From Streptomyces sp. NRRL S-37 (GTDB lineage Bacteria; Actinomycetota; Actinomycetes; Streptomycetales; Streptomycetaceae): 64,000 nt of DNA. How positions within the stretch are numbered: the stretch's first letter is position 1; each line of letters starts with the position of its first letter. This document shows positions 1 through 12,000 of the stretch, one piece after another. The notes under the pieces were generated by a model, which made no database searches, was not told where the DNA came from, and saw only the letters and a program-made list of their open reading frames with translations. Location of the stretch: NCBI RefSeq assembly GCF_000721605.1, contig NZ_JOIZ01000017.1, positions 244,427 through 308,426 on the forward strand, given 5' to 3'. A program made the position numbers and the translations under genes.

Positions 1-3000
1 TGGACGCCGCCCGGTAGATGGTGACGGTGGTGACCGTGTGGCTGGAGGCGACCGTCTTCCGGTTCGAGCCGCCCTCGGTGTACGTGGGTCCGGCGGCCGG
101 GACCTGGGGGTTGCCGGTGTACACCATCTGGCTGGTCAGGAGGCCCAGGTCGGCGCCGGCCGAGAACTCGGAGTTCCGCTGGGCGGTCTCGATCGCCCGC
201 CGGTTCTCCTCCATCTCGGCGCTGTGGTCGAGTCCGTCGAACACGGGTGTCCCGGGAATCAGTTCGACGCGTACCCGTACCCGCCGGCTGCCGATCCGGG
301 TGCTGTCCCAGCCCCAGCCGCCGGCCTTGACCAGGGTCGACGGGCCGGTGGTCGTCATCTCCCCCTTGAGCGCCCGGGTGGCGCGGCCGGTCACCAGCTG
401 CCGGATCCGCTCCCGGCTCTCGTCGTCGAGCCCGAGTCTCCCGATCCGCTTGTCGAACGCGAGCAGTACGTCGGTGGGGTCCAGCGCGTTCACCGCGTAC
501 GTGCCGAAGGCGGTGCCGCGCATCCAGGGCTGCGGTGTCCAGGCCTGGCTCGTGTAGCGGGGGACGTCGCCCAGCCCGTCGTCGATCAGCCCCATCCGGT
601 GGGCGCTCTTCTCCGGCAGGTGCCCCAGCAGACCGCCCGGGCTGGTCAGCGCGGTCCCCGCGGCCCCGGCGAGGGAACGCGGCACGAGGGCGCTGCCCGC
701 CGCGGCCGTTCCGACGCGGCCGGTGCCCAGCCGGCTGGAGAACAGCGCGAACCAGTGCTGCACATCGCCGGCCACGAGCACCTGGTGGGTGAAGCCCTTG
801 CGGTTCATGTCCGCGACGACGGTGCGGACGACGCTGAGACTGTGCGTGCCGGTTCTCGAGACGGGGTTGGCGACGATTCCGTACGCGCCCATGAGTCCGT
901 GTCCGGGGTTCTGGGCGACGGAGTAGACCAGCTGGCCGCCGAAGACGAAACTGGTGCTGTTGCTGGTCTTGCCGGCCGCCTGGCGGGTGCCGCCGAGCGT
1001 CATCTCGGTGTCCATGGACATCGGCGGGGTGAGGGCGCGCAGATTCCCGACCGTCGTGGTGTAGCGGAAGGTTCCCCACAGCTCGCCGTACGGCCCCTTG
1101 CCCAGCAGGCCGCTGCCCACCAGGCCCAGCGGCCCCGAACTCTGGTCGAAGCCCGACGTCAGGTGCTGGGGGGTGAAGGTGCGGACGATGGCGTCCCGGG
1201 TGGGGGCGCCCTCCTTCACCAGCTGCCAGGCGCTGCCCGACGCCGCCCGCAGGACCCGGTCCACCTCCGCGGTCAGCGTGGGCGACAGCACCACGTTCAC
1301 GATGACGAACGGGTGCTGCCGGAACTCCTTGAACTGCGGTGTCCCGCGGTCGGCGAGCCGTCCGGCGGGCTGCTGCGCGTCGGGGCCCGCGGGCAGGACG
1401 AGGTCGCCCTTCGCCAGGGCGAGGGCCCGCTCGGTGTTCATGGGCGTGGGGGCGGGCTCGTCGGACAGGTACGGGTTGAGCGCCCCGTCCGCGTGCGGGT
1501 CCGCCTGGGGCGTGTGCTGTACGGGGACGCCGATGAGCACCTGCCCGGTCATCGGGCCACCACCCCGTAGCCGGCCCTGCGGCGTCCGGCCGAAGAGCAC
1601 GTTGACCGGCTCGTCCAGGACCAGCAGTCCCGGCAGACCGAGGCCGAGACCGCGGATCAGGCCGCGGGGCCGCCAGTAGCCGCTCAGGCTCGCGGTGAGG
1701 GCGAGGTCGTAGCGGTACAGGTGGGTGGGCTGGTTGGTCACCGACATCGGCTCGTTGGTGACCGTCGAGCCGAAGGTGGTCTCCGCCTCCCACTGCCATC
1801 CCTGGCGGGCGCCGAGGGTCAGCCCGAGCGTGTTCCGGCGCAGGCCCGCCGTCTCGTCGACGATGTTGTCACGGCCCGAGAACGTGCCCTCGAAGCCCAG
1901 GTCCACGCCTCGTTTCACGCTCGTCTGGCCGTCGATCCGGTCGACGCCCTGGGCGCTGAAGCGCATGCCCTCGTCGACGTCCTTGCCCTCGTAGCGGCGC
2001 CCGGTCAGGCTCCCGTGCACGCGGAGGGTGTAGTAGACCGTCCCGACGGAGTCGGGGTCGGTGAGCCTGACCGGCAGGCCGACCGTGGTGAGCGCCTCCA
2101 GGTTCGCGGTGACGCTCTGCTGGGACAGCACACCGAGGATCTGCAGGGTGTTCTGGAGCGCGATCCGGTACTTGACGGGATCGGTCCACCGGGGCGGCAC
2201 GGGCAGGCTCCGGGCCGCTTGGAGCACCTGGTCGGGCCTGCGCCCCAGCAGGTCGTTGAAACGGGTGCGCCAGCCCTTCGGCAGGTTCGGCGGCAGCAGC
2301 TGGTCGAGGGGCACCACCAGATCCTGGTTCAGGTGCGCGAGGGCGTCGACGACGCCGTCGGCGAACTGGTCCAGCAGGGTGCGGCCGACGCCGTCCGCGG
2401 CGTCCGGGGTGACCCGGGTGCGCAGGCCGTCGTCGAAGGTGAACTCCTTCACCCGGTGCATGCCCAGGGTGCGCGGGCGGTCCACGGTCAGGTAGGGCGG
2501 CACGAACGGCGGTGCGGCGCCGTTGCGCAGGGCGAGGGTGGTCCCGTCGTCCCAGCCGGCCAGCCGCCGCGCCTCTGCACTGGTCATCCGGTCCAGGCTC
2601 CAGGTGAGGAAGCGCGTCGGCGGCGCGTCGTCGCCGGCCCGCCGTACCCGTACCGACTTCACGACCAGGTAGAGGGCGGTTCTGGGGCCCTTCACCTGTC
2701 CGGCCGACTTGAGGGTGCCGGCCGCGCCCAGTCCGACCGACCAGGTCTTCGCGTACGAGTACTGGACGGTCGGACCGAACTGGAGCCGCAGGTCGAAGGG
2801 GGCCGTGCCGGGGTCGAAGAAGTTGAAGGCGGGGCCGGCGACGGCCTGCAGCAGCAGGCTCCTGCCGTCGGCCCGGCTGCGCTCGCTGCGGACCGTCGAG
2901 GTGTTGATGTCCCGCATCTCGGCCTGGTCGGTCTCGCCGACGAGGATCGCCTTCTGCGGGATCAGCTCCTCCACGACGAAGACGCCCAGCGGTGACTTCT

Positions 3001-6000
3001 TCTTGTCGTCGGCGAACAGCGGCGGGGTGGTGATGCGGCCGCGCGCCATGGTGCCGCCGTGCCGCTGGAAGCTGTCGGCCGAGAAGAAGACGTCCAGTTC
3101 GGTGTAGGCGGTACTGCCGGGGAGGGCTCCGATCTGCCCGGCCGCCCAGTCGCGGATCGCCGCGACGGGGCCGAACCCCTCGATGCGGACGAAGCGGTAC
3201 TGGGAGTTGCGGTCCAGGTCGATGGAGCGGGGGATCCGGCCCGGCTTCGGGATCTTCGTGACGCTGTCGGGCAGGCGGACCAGGAGGCCCTTGCGGATAC
3301 CGAAGGAGAACCGGGCGGGTACGGCCCGGTCCCTCTCGGGATCGGGGGTGGTGCCGGGTTCGGGGTCGATGCCCGTGACGACCCGTCCGGCGAGGTCGGT
3401 GACGCGGAACTCGTAGTGGATGTCGTCCAGGAACGCCCGCGACTTGTCCAGCGTCCGGGTCTCCATCTGGTTCATGCGCTGGTCGGTCAGGGTGTAGCCG
3501 ACCTTGTTGATGAAGCCGAAGCGCAGGGCGAGCCGGCCGAAGCCGCCGAACGCCGCGGTGCCCGCCGGGCCGATCGGTCCGCCGAGGCCGTACTGGGAGT
3601 TGGCCTGCATGTTCTTGGTCAGCCCGAAGGTCGCGGCCGCCCGGTGCATGCTGTCGATCTTCGTCGAGTCGCCGATGCCGTCGTCGAACGGGGCCCAGGT
3701 GCCGTAGTGCCGCGCCCTGACCCACAGGACGCGCTTCTTTCCGTCCGCGGTGACGTAGGGGAAGGGGCGTCCCTGGCCGTCCGCCAGCGTCTTCGGCTTC
3801 TCCCGGAGCGTCTTGCGGACGTCGTCCAGCAGCCCTGCGCCGTCCGCGGGCCGGGCGTCCGGCCTGCGCTCCAGTTCGCGGTCGACGGTGTCCAGGGCCT
3901 CTTCCACACCGCGCAGGGCGACCGTGCTCTGACCGAACGTGCTCGGATTGGCGAGGAGTTGGTCGACCTCGGCGGCGGTCAGGTCGGGCGGCAGCAGCGA
4001 CGGGAGGTCGTCGACGTACGCGGGCATCCGCCGGCCGTCCGGGAACCGGGCCGGGGTGCGGCGTACCGGTGGAGGTCCCATGGCGGGGTCGAGGAGCGGG
4101 GCGTCCGGAGACGCCGGGACCGGCTCGGTGGTCAGTGTGACGAGGGCCGTCGTCGGGTCCGGCTTCGGGGGCAGGGGCGGGCCGGGAGGAGTGACGGTTT
4201 CGTTGCCGGCCGTGGCCGTGGCCGTGGTGGGTGACAGGTGGGCGTCCGCCGGGGACGCGGAGGCCGGCCGGGCGGCCGACCAGTCGTCGGCCTGCTGACG
4301 ACGGCCGTCCGCCAGGGGCAGCAGGGAGAGGACGTGCGGCAGCGACGGGTCGCTCTGTGCGAGCAGGCCCACGGGCCCCGGTGAGGTCCACACGCCGCGG
4401 CCGGTCCCGGCGCCGAGGAGGGCCCGCCGGTCGGTGACCTGCGGATCCGTCGGGGCCGGGGGCGGGGTGGGGGTCGTGGAGGCGAGGACGATGTCGGCCG
4501 TGCGCGGGAAGTCGTTCAGCGCCGGGTCCACCGCGAGCAGTTCGGCGACCTCCTCGTAGGGGACCTGGGCGCGGAATCCGCCGGGCAGCTCCATGGTGAG
4601 GTGGTCAGGACCGGCCTCGCCCCGCACCAGGTACGGGGCGGGCTTGGTGGTGTCGGTGGTCCACGGCGTCTTCGCCCGGCGCAGCGGACGGTGGCCGCCG
4701 TCCGGGGTCGCCGCCATGACGAGGGCGGCGTTGACGTCCACCGCCGCGGCCGGCGGACCCGGCGCCCAGCTCCGGCCGGCCGGGGCGTCCGAGTCGTCGA
4801 ACAGCAGGGTGTCCGGCGCGAGGGCGCCCAGGGTCTCCAGGTGGAACGCGCCCAGCGCGACCGGGTCGTCCACGTCGACGCCGACGGCCGCCGCGCGCGC
4901 CACCAGGTCCAGGAGGTCGGACAGCCGGTCCGGGTCCGGTCGGCCCAGGTGCAGCACCCTGCCGGTGAGGGCGACCGGGTCGGGGGTCCGGCTCTCCCAC
5001 TCCAGGGCCTTCACGGTCGCCCAGAAGAACCGGGCCCGCTCGAACGCCCCGATGACCACCTGGTCCGGGTCCAACCCCAGGAACTGGGCCGCCTCCTCGT
5101 TCACTTCCTCGTCCGTGAGGCCGTCCAGCCCTTCCGCCACGGTGATCACGTGCGGCAGGGTCACGAGGTCGGTGAGCACGGCGCCGGGGTTCCGGTGCAC
5201 GGCGTCGGCGGCCCTGGCCAGCAGGTCCTCGTAGGCGTCGGGTCCCAGGTCGCCGTCCGGGTCGCCGTGTTCCGTCGTGCGGATCTCGCGGGCCGCGCGC
5301 TCGAACAGGTCCAGGGAGAAGGGCACGGTGTCGCGCAGCGCCGGGTCGGCGGCGCGCAGGGACTCCAGTGCGCCGATGTTCGCGAGGAGTTCGCCGTAGC
5401 GCCTGTCGTCCTCGATCGCCACCCCGAACGTCAGCCGCAGCGCGCGCACCAGCCGCAGCGTCCGCTCGCGGACCTCCTGCGACGCCGGTCCCACCGGGTC
5501 GGTGTGCAGGCCCGCCGCGCGGGCGCGGTCGTCGAGCGCGGCGTCGTCGGGTTCCGGCCGGTGCTTCACCCACTTCCCGCGCCGGCCCCGCGAATCCGTG
5601 ATGATGTAGTGGGCGACCCCACCGTCCTTCCCGAACTTGAAGCCGACCTCCTGGGTGGCGCCGTAGACGGTGCGGCCGGTCTCGTTGGCGACGTGCTGGC
5701 TCTGGCTGGTGTCGGCCAGCGGGTCGGGGACGAACGTGTCCGTGACCAGCTTGCGCCTGCGGGTGATGCCCGGCGGTGTCGCGGCGAAGCACTCCTGCAT
5801 GAGGACGGCGTGGTCCTTGGGGCGCCGCGTCAGGCTCGGACGGCGCCCGAGCATGCCGCCCACCGCCCGGTCCCGTTTCCGGTGGCGGGGGTTCGACCGG
5901 GTCGGCAGCTCCGTCTCGCCGAGGAAGCCGTGCCCGGCGAAGACGTACACCGGCTCGCCGGCGAACGGGACCGGCTCGTCGTCCTTGACCCAGGTCCCGT

Positions 6001-9000
6001 CCTGCCGGTTGACGTGGTAGAGCTCGGTCGCCGTCGTCGCGTGCCGGATCCCCCGCATCAGCCGTGCGCGGTCGCCGTCCCTGAAGACGGCCCTGCCGGT
6101 CGCCCCCTGGTCGGTGACGATGGTGTGGGACAGCAGGTCCTGTTCCCAGAAGGGGGCGCGGGCGGACTCCGCGGGGTCGGGCAGCAGGCCGGGGACGCTG
6201 CGGATCCAGTCGGTGCGGTCGCTGCCCCAGGCAGTCCGCAGGGGGACGACGTACGGGTGGGAGGCGTTGGCGTCCGGGCCTTCGGCGACGCCCACGTCCC
6301 CGTTGGCCGCCCAGACGTCCCTGCCGGTCCGGTCCGCCGCCCGTCGCGGCAGCTCCAGGCCGCCCCCGCCGGCGTCGGAGACGAGCAGCAGCACCGGCAC
6401 GTCCGCCGGGAGCCCGTTCAACTCGGCGTCCAGGGCGAGGAGTTCGGCGAACACGTCGAGGGGGACCTCGCGCGGGGCGCCGTCGTGGCCGCGGACGACG
6501 ACCTGGTCACGGTCGCCGTCCGCCCGCACGACGTAGGGGTCCGGGCCGCCGGGCCGGTACCAGGGCGCGGCTCCCACCTCGTCGCGTGACAGGCTGCCGT
6601 CGGCCCGGGGCCCGGTCCTTCCCGTACGGGTGAGGTCCAGGTCGTCGAGCCCGCCCTTGCCCCGGGTCCAGTCGCGGCCGCGGGGGCGTCCGTCGGGTCC
6701 GGTGGTCAGGGCGTGGGTGGGCGACAGCACGCCCTGGCGCCGGAGGTGGAGCGCGGCGAGGGCGGCCAGGCCGCCCGCCGTCCGTGCCTCCTGTGCCGAG
6801 GCCAGCCCCAGCAGCCGGGCGCGCTGCACGTCGGTCACCGGATCGGCGGGCTCCAGGAGCAGCACCCGGCGGGCCACGGCGTCCAGGTCGAGCGGGCCGA
6901 AGTCCAGCAGGGGGTCGTTCCGGCGGAGCCGGTCGAGGCGTGCGAGCCCGTCGCGGATGTCCGGGTACAGGGGGCTCGACATGACGTCGGGGCCGTAGAT
7001 GTCCACCAGCAGTTCCCGGTGCCGGGCCTCCTCCGGGGTCGGCTCCTGCGCCCGGTCGTCGTCCACGTCGTCGTCCTGGTGGTCCGACAGCGGCGCGTCG
7101 AAACCCTCCAGCAGGCCGTCCAGGCTCGGCAACGGGGTCTCGAGGCCCCCGACCGGTCCGGGGTCGAGGAGGTCGGCGAGCGCGGCGGGCGGCTCGGCCG
7201 GGACCTCGGTCGCGGGGCGGTCCGCGAAGGTGACGTCGTCCGCTCCGGTGCCGCCGGCGCCGGGCGCGGTGGGGTCGCCGGGCCGGACGGCCGCCCAGTC
7301 GGCCGCCGCGGGACGCCCCGGCGCGCTGGGCAGGAGGGAGGGGACGTACGGCCGCGACGGTCCGGTCGGGGCCAGGCTCACACTGCCCTGCGAGGCCCAC
7401 ACGGCACGGCCGGTCCCGGCGCTGACGACGGCCCGCGGATCGGGGCCCGGGGTGCCGCCGCCGGCCGGTGCGGTGGAGGCCGCCGGGGCCGCCTTCGGGA
7501 CGGCCAGGACGATGTCCGTGGTCTCCTGCGGCCGGGTGTTGAGCACCGGGTCGCGGGCCAGCAGTTCGGCGACCTCGTCGTAGGGGACCCGGGCGCGGAA
7601 GCCGCCGGGCAGCGTCATGAGGAGGTGGTCCCGGCCGCCGCCCGCCCACACCAGGTAGGCCGGCGATCCGCCGGGGACGCTCCACGGCGGGCGTTCCTGG
7701 CCCACCGCCTGGTAGCCGCCGCCCTGCTTCGGGGCGGCGACGACGACGCGGTCGGTGGCCGTGGTCGTGACCGTGTCCGGCGGGGCCGGAGCCCAGCGCC
7801 GCCCGGTGGGCACGCCGTCGAGGTCGAGCAACTGGGTCCGGGGCGCGAGGGCGCCCAGGGTCTCCAGGTGGAACGCGCCCAGCTCGACCGGGTTGTCCAC
7901 GTCGACGCCGACGGCCGCCGCCTGGGCGACCAGGTCGAGCAGTTCGGGCCGCCGGGCCGGGTCGGGCCGGTCCAGGTGCAGCACCCTGCCGGTGAGGGCG
8001 TCCGGGTCGGGGGTCCGGCTCTCCCACTCCAGGGCCTTGACCGTCGCCCAGAACAGCCGGGCCCGCTCGGGCTCCCCGACGGCCGCGGGGCCGTCGTCCA
8101 GGTGCAGGACGCGGGCGGCCTCGGTGTCCAGGTCCTGGTCCGTCGGACCGCCCAGCCGCTGCGCGGCGGCGGTGACGTGGGGCAGGGTGACGAAGTCGGA
8201 GAGCACGGCGCCCGGCCGACGGTGCATGGCGTCGGCCGCATCGGTGAGCAGGCCCCGGTAGGCGTCGGGGCCGGTGTCACCCGGCCGGCCCGCGTGGACC
8301 GCGCGTTCGAACAGGTCCATGGAGAACGGGGCGAGGTCGCGCAGGGCCGGGTCGGCCGCCCGCATGGTCTCCAGCGCGCCGATCCCGGCGAGGAGGTCGC
8401 CGTAGCGGCTGTCGTCCTCGATCGCCGCGCCGAAGGCCAGCCGCAGCGCGCGCACCAGCCGCAGGGTCCGTTCGCGGGTGGCGTCCGTGACCGGCTGCTC
8501 GGGGTCCGTGTGCAGGCCGGCCGCACGGGCGCGGTCGTCGAGCAGTTCGCCGACGGGTTCCGGCCGGTGCTCCACCCACTTCCCGCGCCGCCCCCGCGAG
8601 TCCGTGTAGAGGCGGTGGACGAACGTCCCGTCCGGTCGTGTCGCGAAGCTGACCATGTGGGTGCCGCCGTACACCGTGCGCCCGGTCTCGTTGGCGACGT
8701 GCTGGCTCTCGCTGAGGACCGCCAGCGGGTCGGGGACGAAGGTGTCGTCGACGCCCCTGCGGGTGCGGACGATCCCCGGCGGCTTGGCGCTCGAGCACGC
8801 CTCCATCAGGACGCTGTGGTCCTCGGGGAGCTGCGCCAGGCTCGCACGCCGCCTGAGCATCCCGCCGGTCGCCGGCCCGCGGGTGTGGTGCCTCGGGTCC
8901 GTCGTGGTCGGCACCCGGGTCGCACCCGACCGGGCGTGGCCGCCGAAGACGTACACCGGCTTGCCGGCGAACGGCACCGGCTCGTCGTCCTTGGCCTCCT

Positions 9001-12000
9001 CCTTGGTGACCGGGTCGTAGTGCCACAGCTCCGACGACTGGGTCGCGAGCTTCAGCGCCGCGATCCGGCGCGGGGCCTCGGAGTCCTCGAACACGCCCCT
9101 GCCGATGGTCGCGCCCCCGTCGACGACGCTGTGCGACAGCACCTCGCGCTCCCACTCCGGCGCGTTCTCGCGCTCCGCCGGGTCGAGCACCTGGCCGGGG
9201 GTGCTGCGGATCCAGTCGGCGTGCGGCAGCCCCTGCCCGAACAGCAGGGAGACGACGTGCGGCTGTGACGGGTCCTGTTGCGGGGACACCTTCACGGCGC
9301 CGTTGGCCGACCAGACGTCCCTGCCGATCCGGTCCGCCGCCTCGCGCGGGAGGTCCAGGCCGCGGGCGCCGGCGTCGGGGACGAGCAGCACCACGGGGGT
9401 GCCCGGGGGCAGCGCCGCGAGCCGGGGGTCGCGGGCCAGCAGTTCGGCGAACACGTCGATCGGCACCTGGCGCGGGGCGCCGTCGTGGCCGCGTACGACG
9501 ATCCGCCGGTGGTCGCCCTCCGCCATGACGACGTACGGCTTCGGCTCACCGGGCCGGTGCCAGGGCGCGGGCCGCACGTCGCCGCGGCCCAGGGTGCCGT
9601 CGGGCTGCCGGACCACCTTGCCCACCTCGGTGAGGTCGAGGTCGGGGATCCTGGCGTTCGTCCAGTTGCGGCCCCACACGCCGCCGTCGTCGGCGGTCAG
9701 CGCCTGGGTGGGGGACAGCACGCCGCGCAGTTCCAGGTGGAAGGCGGCCAGGGCGGCCAGGCTGCCCGCCGACTCCATCGCCGGGTCCATCGCGACCCGG
9801 AACAGCTCGCCGCGCTGCGCGTGGGTCACCGGATGGGCGGGGTCCAGGAGCAGTACCTGACGGGTCACGGCGTCCAGGTCGAGCGGGCCGCCGCGGAGCG
9901 CGGGAACGGCCTGCCGGAGCTGGTCGAGGTGCGCGAGGGTGTCGCGGAGGGCGGGGTGGAGGGGGTTCGCCGCGATGTCGGGGCCGAACACGTCCGCCAG
10001 CAGCCGGTCGTACAGCGCCTCGGTGGCCGGGTCCGGCCCGGGTTCGCTCCCGGACTCGGACTCGGACGCGTCCTGGCCGTCCTCCCAGTCCATGATCATG
10101 TCGAGCGAGTCGGGTGACCCCGGCTCGGAGGACAGGTCCGCGGGGAGCCCGCCCGGCGCCGGGGAGCTGAGCGGCGTCTCGTCGACGGTGACGGGCCGGG
10201 TGGCCGGAACGTCCCCGGACTCGGTGCGGACGGTCCGGTGGGGCTCGGGGACGTCGGAGGTGTCCCGGTGCGGCTCGGTCTTCGGCGCCGCGGTGGACGG
10301 TCCGGAACGCCCGGACTCCTCGGTCCCGGGGGTACGGACGTCGTCCGTGCCGAGGGTGTCCGCGTGCGACGGGTCGGGGGTGGCGGCCGGGTCGTCGGAG
10401 GGTGTGGTCTGCGGCCGTGGCTGCGGGGTGGCGCCGTTCGGCGAGGCGTGGCCGCCGGGGGACGCGGTGCCCGACGGAGCGGGTGCGGCCGGGGTCGCGT
10501 GGGGCGCGGGGGTGTCCTGCCGCTCCGTCCCGTCCGCCGTGAGGGCGCCGCTGCCCGTCCGCGTCGACGACGGCTCCGGGACGGAGGAGCCGACCGTGGA
10601 GGGCCTGCTGAACGGCAGCGAGCGGTCCGTGTCGTCGGTCCGGTCGGTTTCCGGGGTCCGGGTCGCCGGCGGGTTGAGGGTGGAGAAGACGGTGTCGGTG
10701 TCGGTGTCGATGCCCGGGGTGTCCGCGAAGGAGTCCCGGTAGGCGTCGTCGTACGCGTTCGGCACGGAGGTGGCGTACGACGGCTTGAACGCGTTGGTTA
10801 TGCCCGGGAGTTGATACGGGTTGACGGGGCTGGTGGCGGGGTTGGTGACGCCGCCGGCCGGGTCCGGGTCCGGGAGGGAGGAGAGGGACGAGACGTCACT
10901 GATGTCACTGATGTCACTGACATCGCTGAAGACCGACGCGGTGTCGCTGTAGACCGACGAGGTGTCGCTGATGTCGTCGGCGGAGGAGACGGAGTCGTAC
11001 GGCCGGTACGGCGAGGCGGAGGGGGAGTCCGTGACGTCGTAGGTGTCCTGGTACGTGCCGGGGCCGTCGTAGGCGCTGTCGTACGGGCTGTTCTCGTACG
11101 GGTTGTTCCCGTACCGGTTCCCGTACGTGTTCGTGGGGTCGCTTCCGCTGTCGCGGTCGTACCGGTTGCCGCCGCCCGGCAGGTCGTTGACGCCGTCGGG
11201 GCCGAAGTCGAGGTTCTGGAAGAACTTGTTGTTCAGCCACTTGCCGCCGAACTCCGCGCCCGTGGACGCCGCTTCGAAGATGAGGCCGCTGAGGCCGGCG
11301 CTCAGGAACGTGCCGGGGTTGAGCGTGAACGAGCCCAGGAAGATGAGACCGGTGAAGGCCTCGGCGAAGGTCTCCGCCTGCCCCTCGTTGAGGAAGCTGA
11401 ACGGGAGTTCGGAGGCTTCCTTCCAGAAGTTGTTGTTCTTGAAGTACTTGTTGATGAACTTTCCGCCGATCTCACCGAAGATGCCTCCGAAGAGTCCGGC
11501 GAAGGCACCCGCGACCGCCGACTGGCCGATGTCCTTCCAGTCGAACTTGTAACGCCGGCGCTCCGGGTCGTCCGGCGCGGTCATGGAGATCAGCTGCGAG
11601 GCGAAGGCGACGAACGCCTCCTGGATCGCCTCCAGCAGCACCGACAGCGGCGTGGGGATGGCGTGTCCCAGCCGCTGGAGGAGCAGGAGGATGGTGAGCG
11701 CGGTGCGCGCCTTCTGGATGGCGATCTCGGTGAGCGACGTACCGCCGGTGAAGACCGCCAGCGCGGCGATCAGCGCCAGCTCGATGTTCATCAGGATGAA
11801 CTCGATGAGGATCTGGTACTTCGCCTCGGACAGCTTGATGGAGCGGTCGATCTGCTGGGAGCCGATCTCCCGGAGCTCGTCGGAGAACTTCTGCAGATGG
11901 TTCTGCCCGTTGTCGTCGACGAAGAGCTTCATCGCGGCGATGAACTGGTCGGCGATCCGCGGCGGGAGCGAGTTCCCGACGGTGGAGATCGCTCCCTTCA

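Noticed and set aside
1869..4391. Minus-strand frame starting with M-D-L-T-G
   Set aside because: It is out of frame with the giant gene, which stays open through this part with repeat-unit similarity; the shifted frame is Arg/Pro-rich noise.
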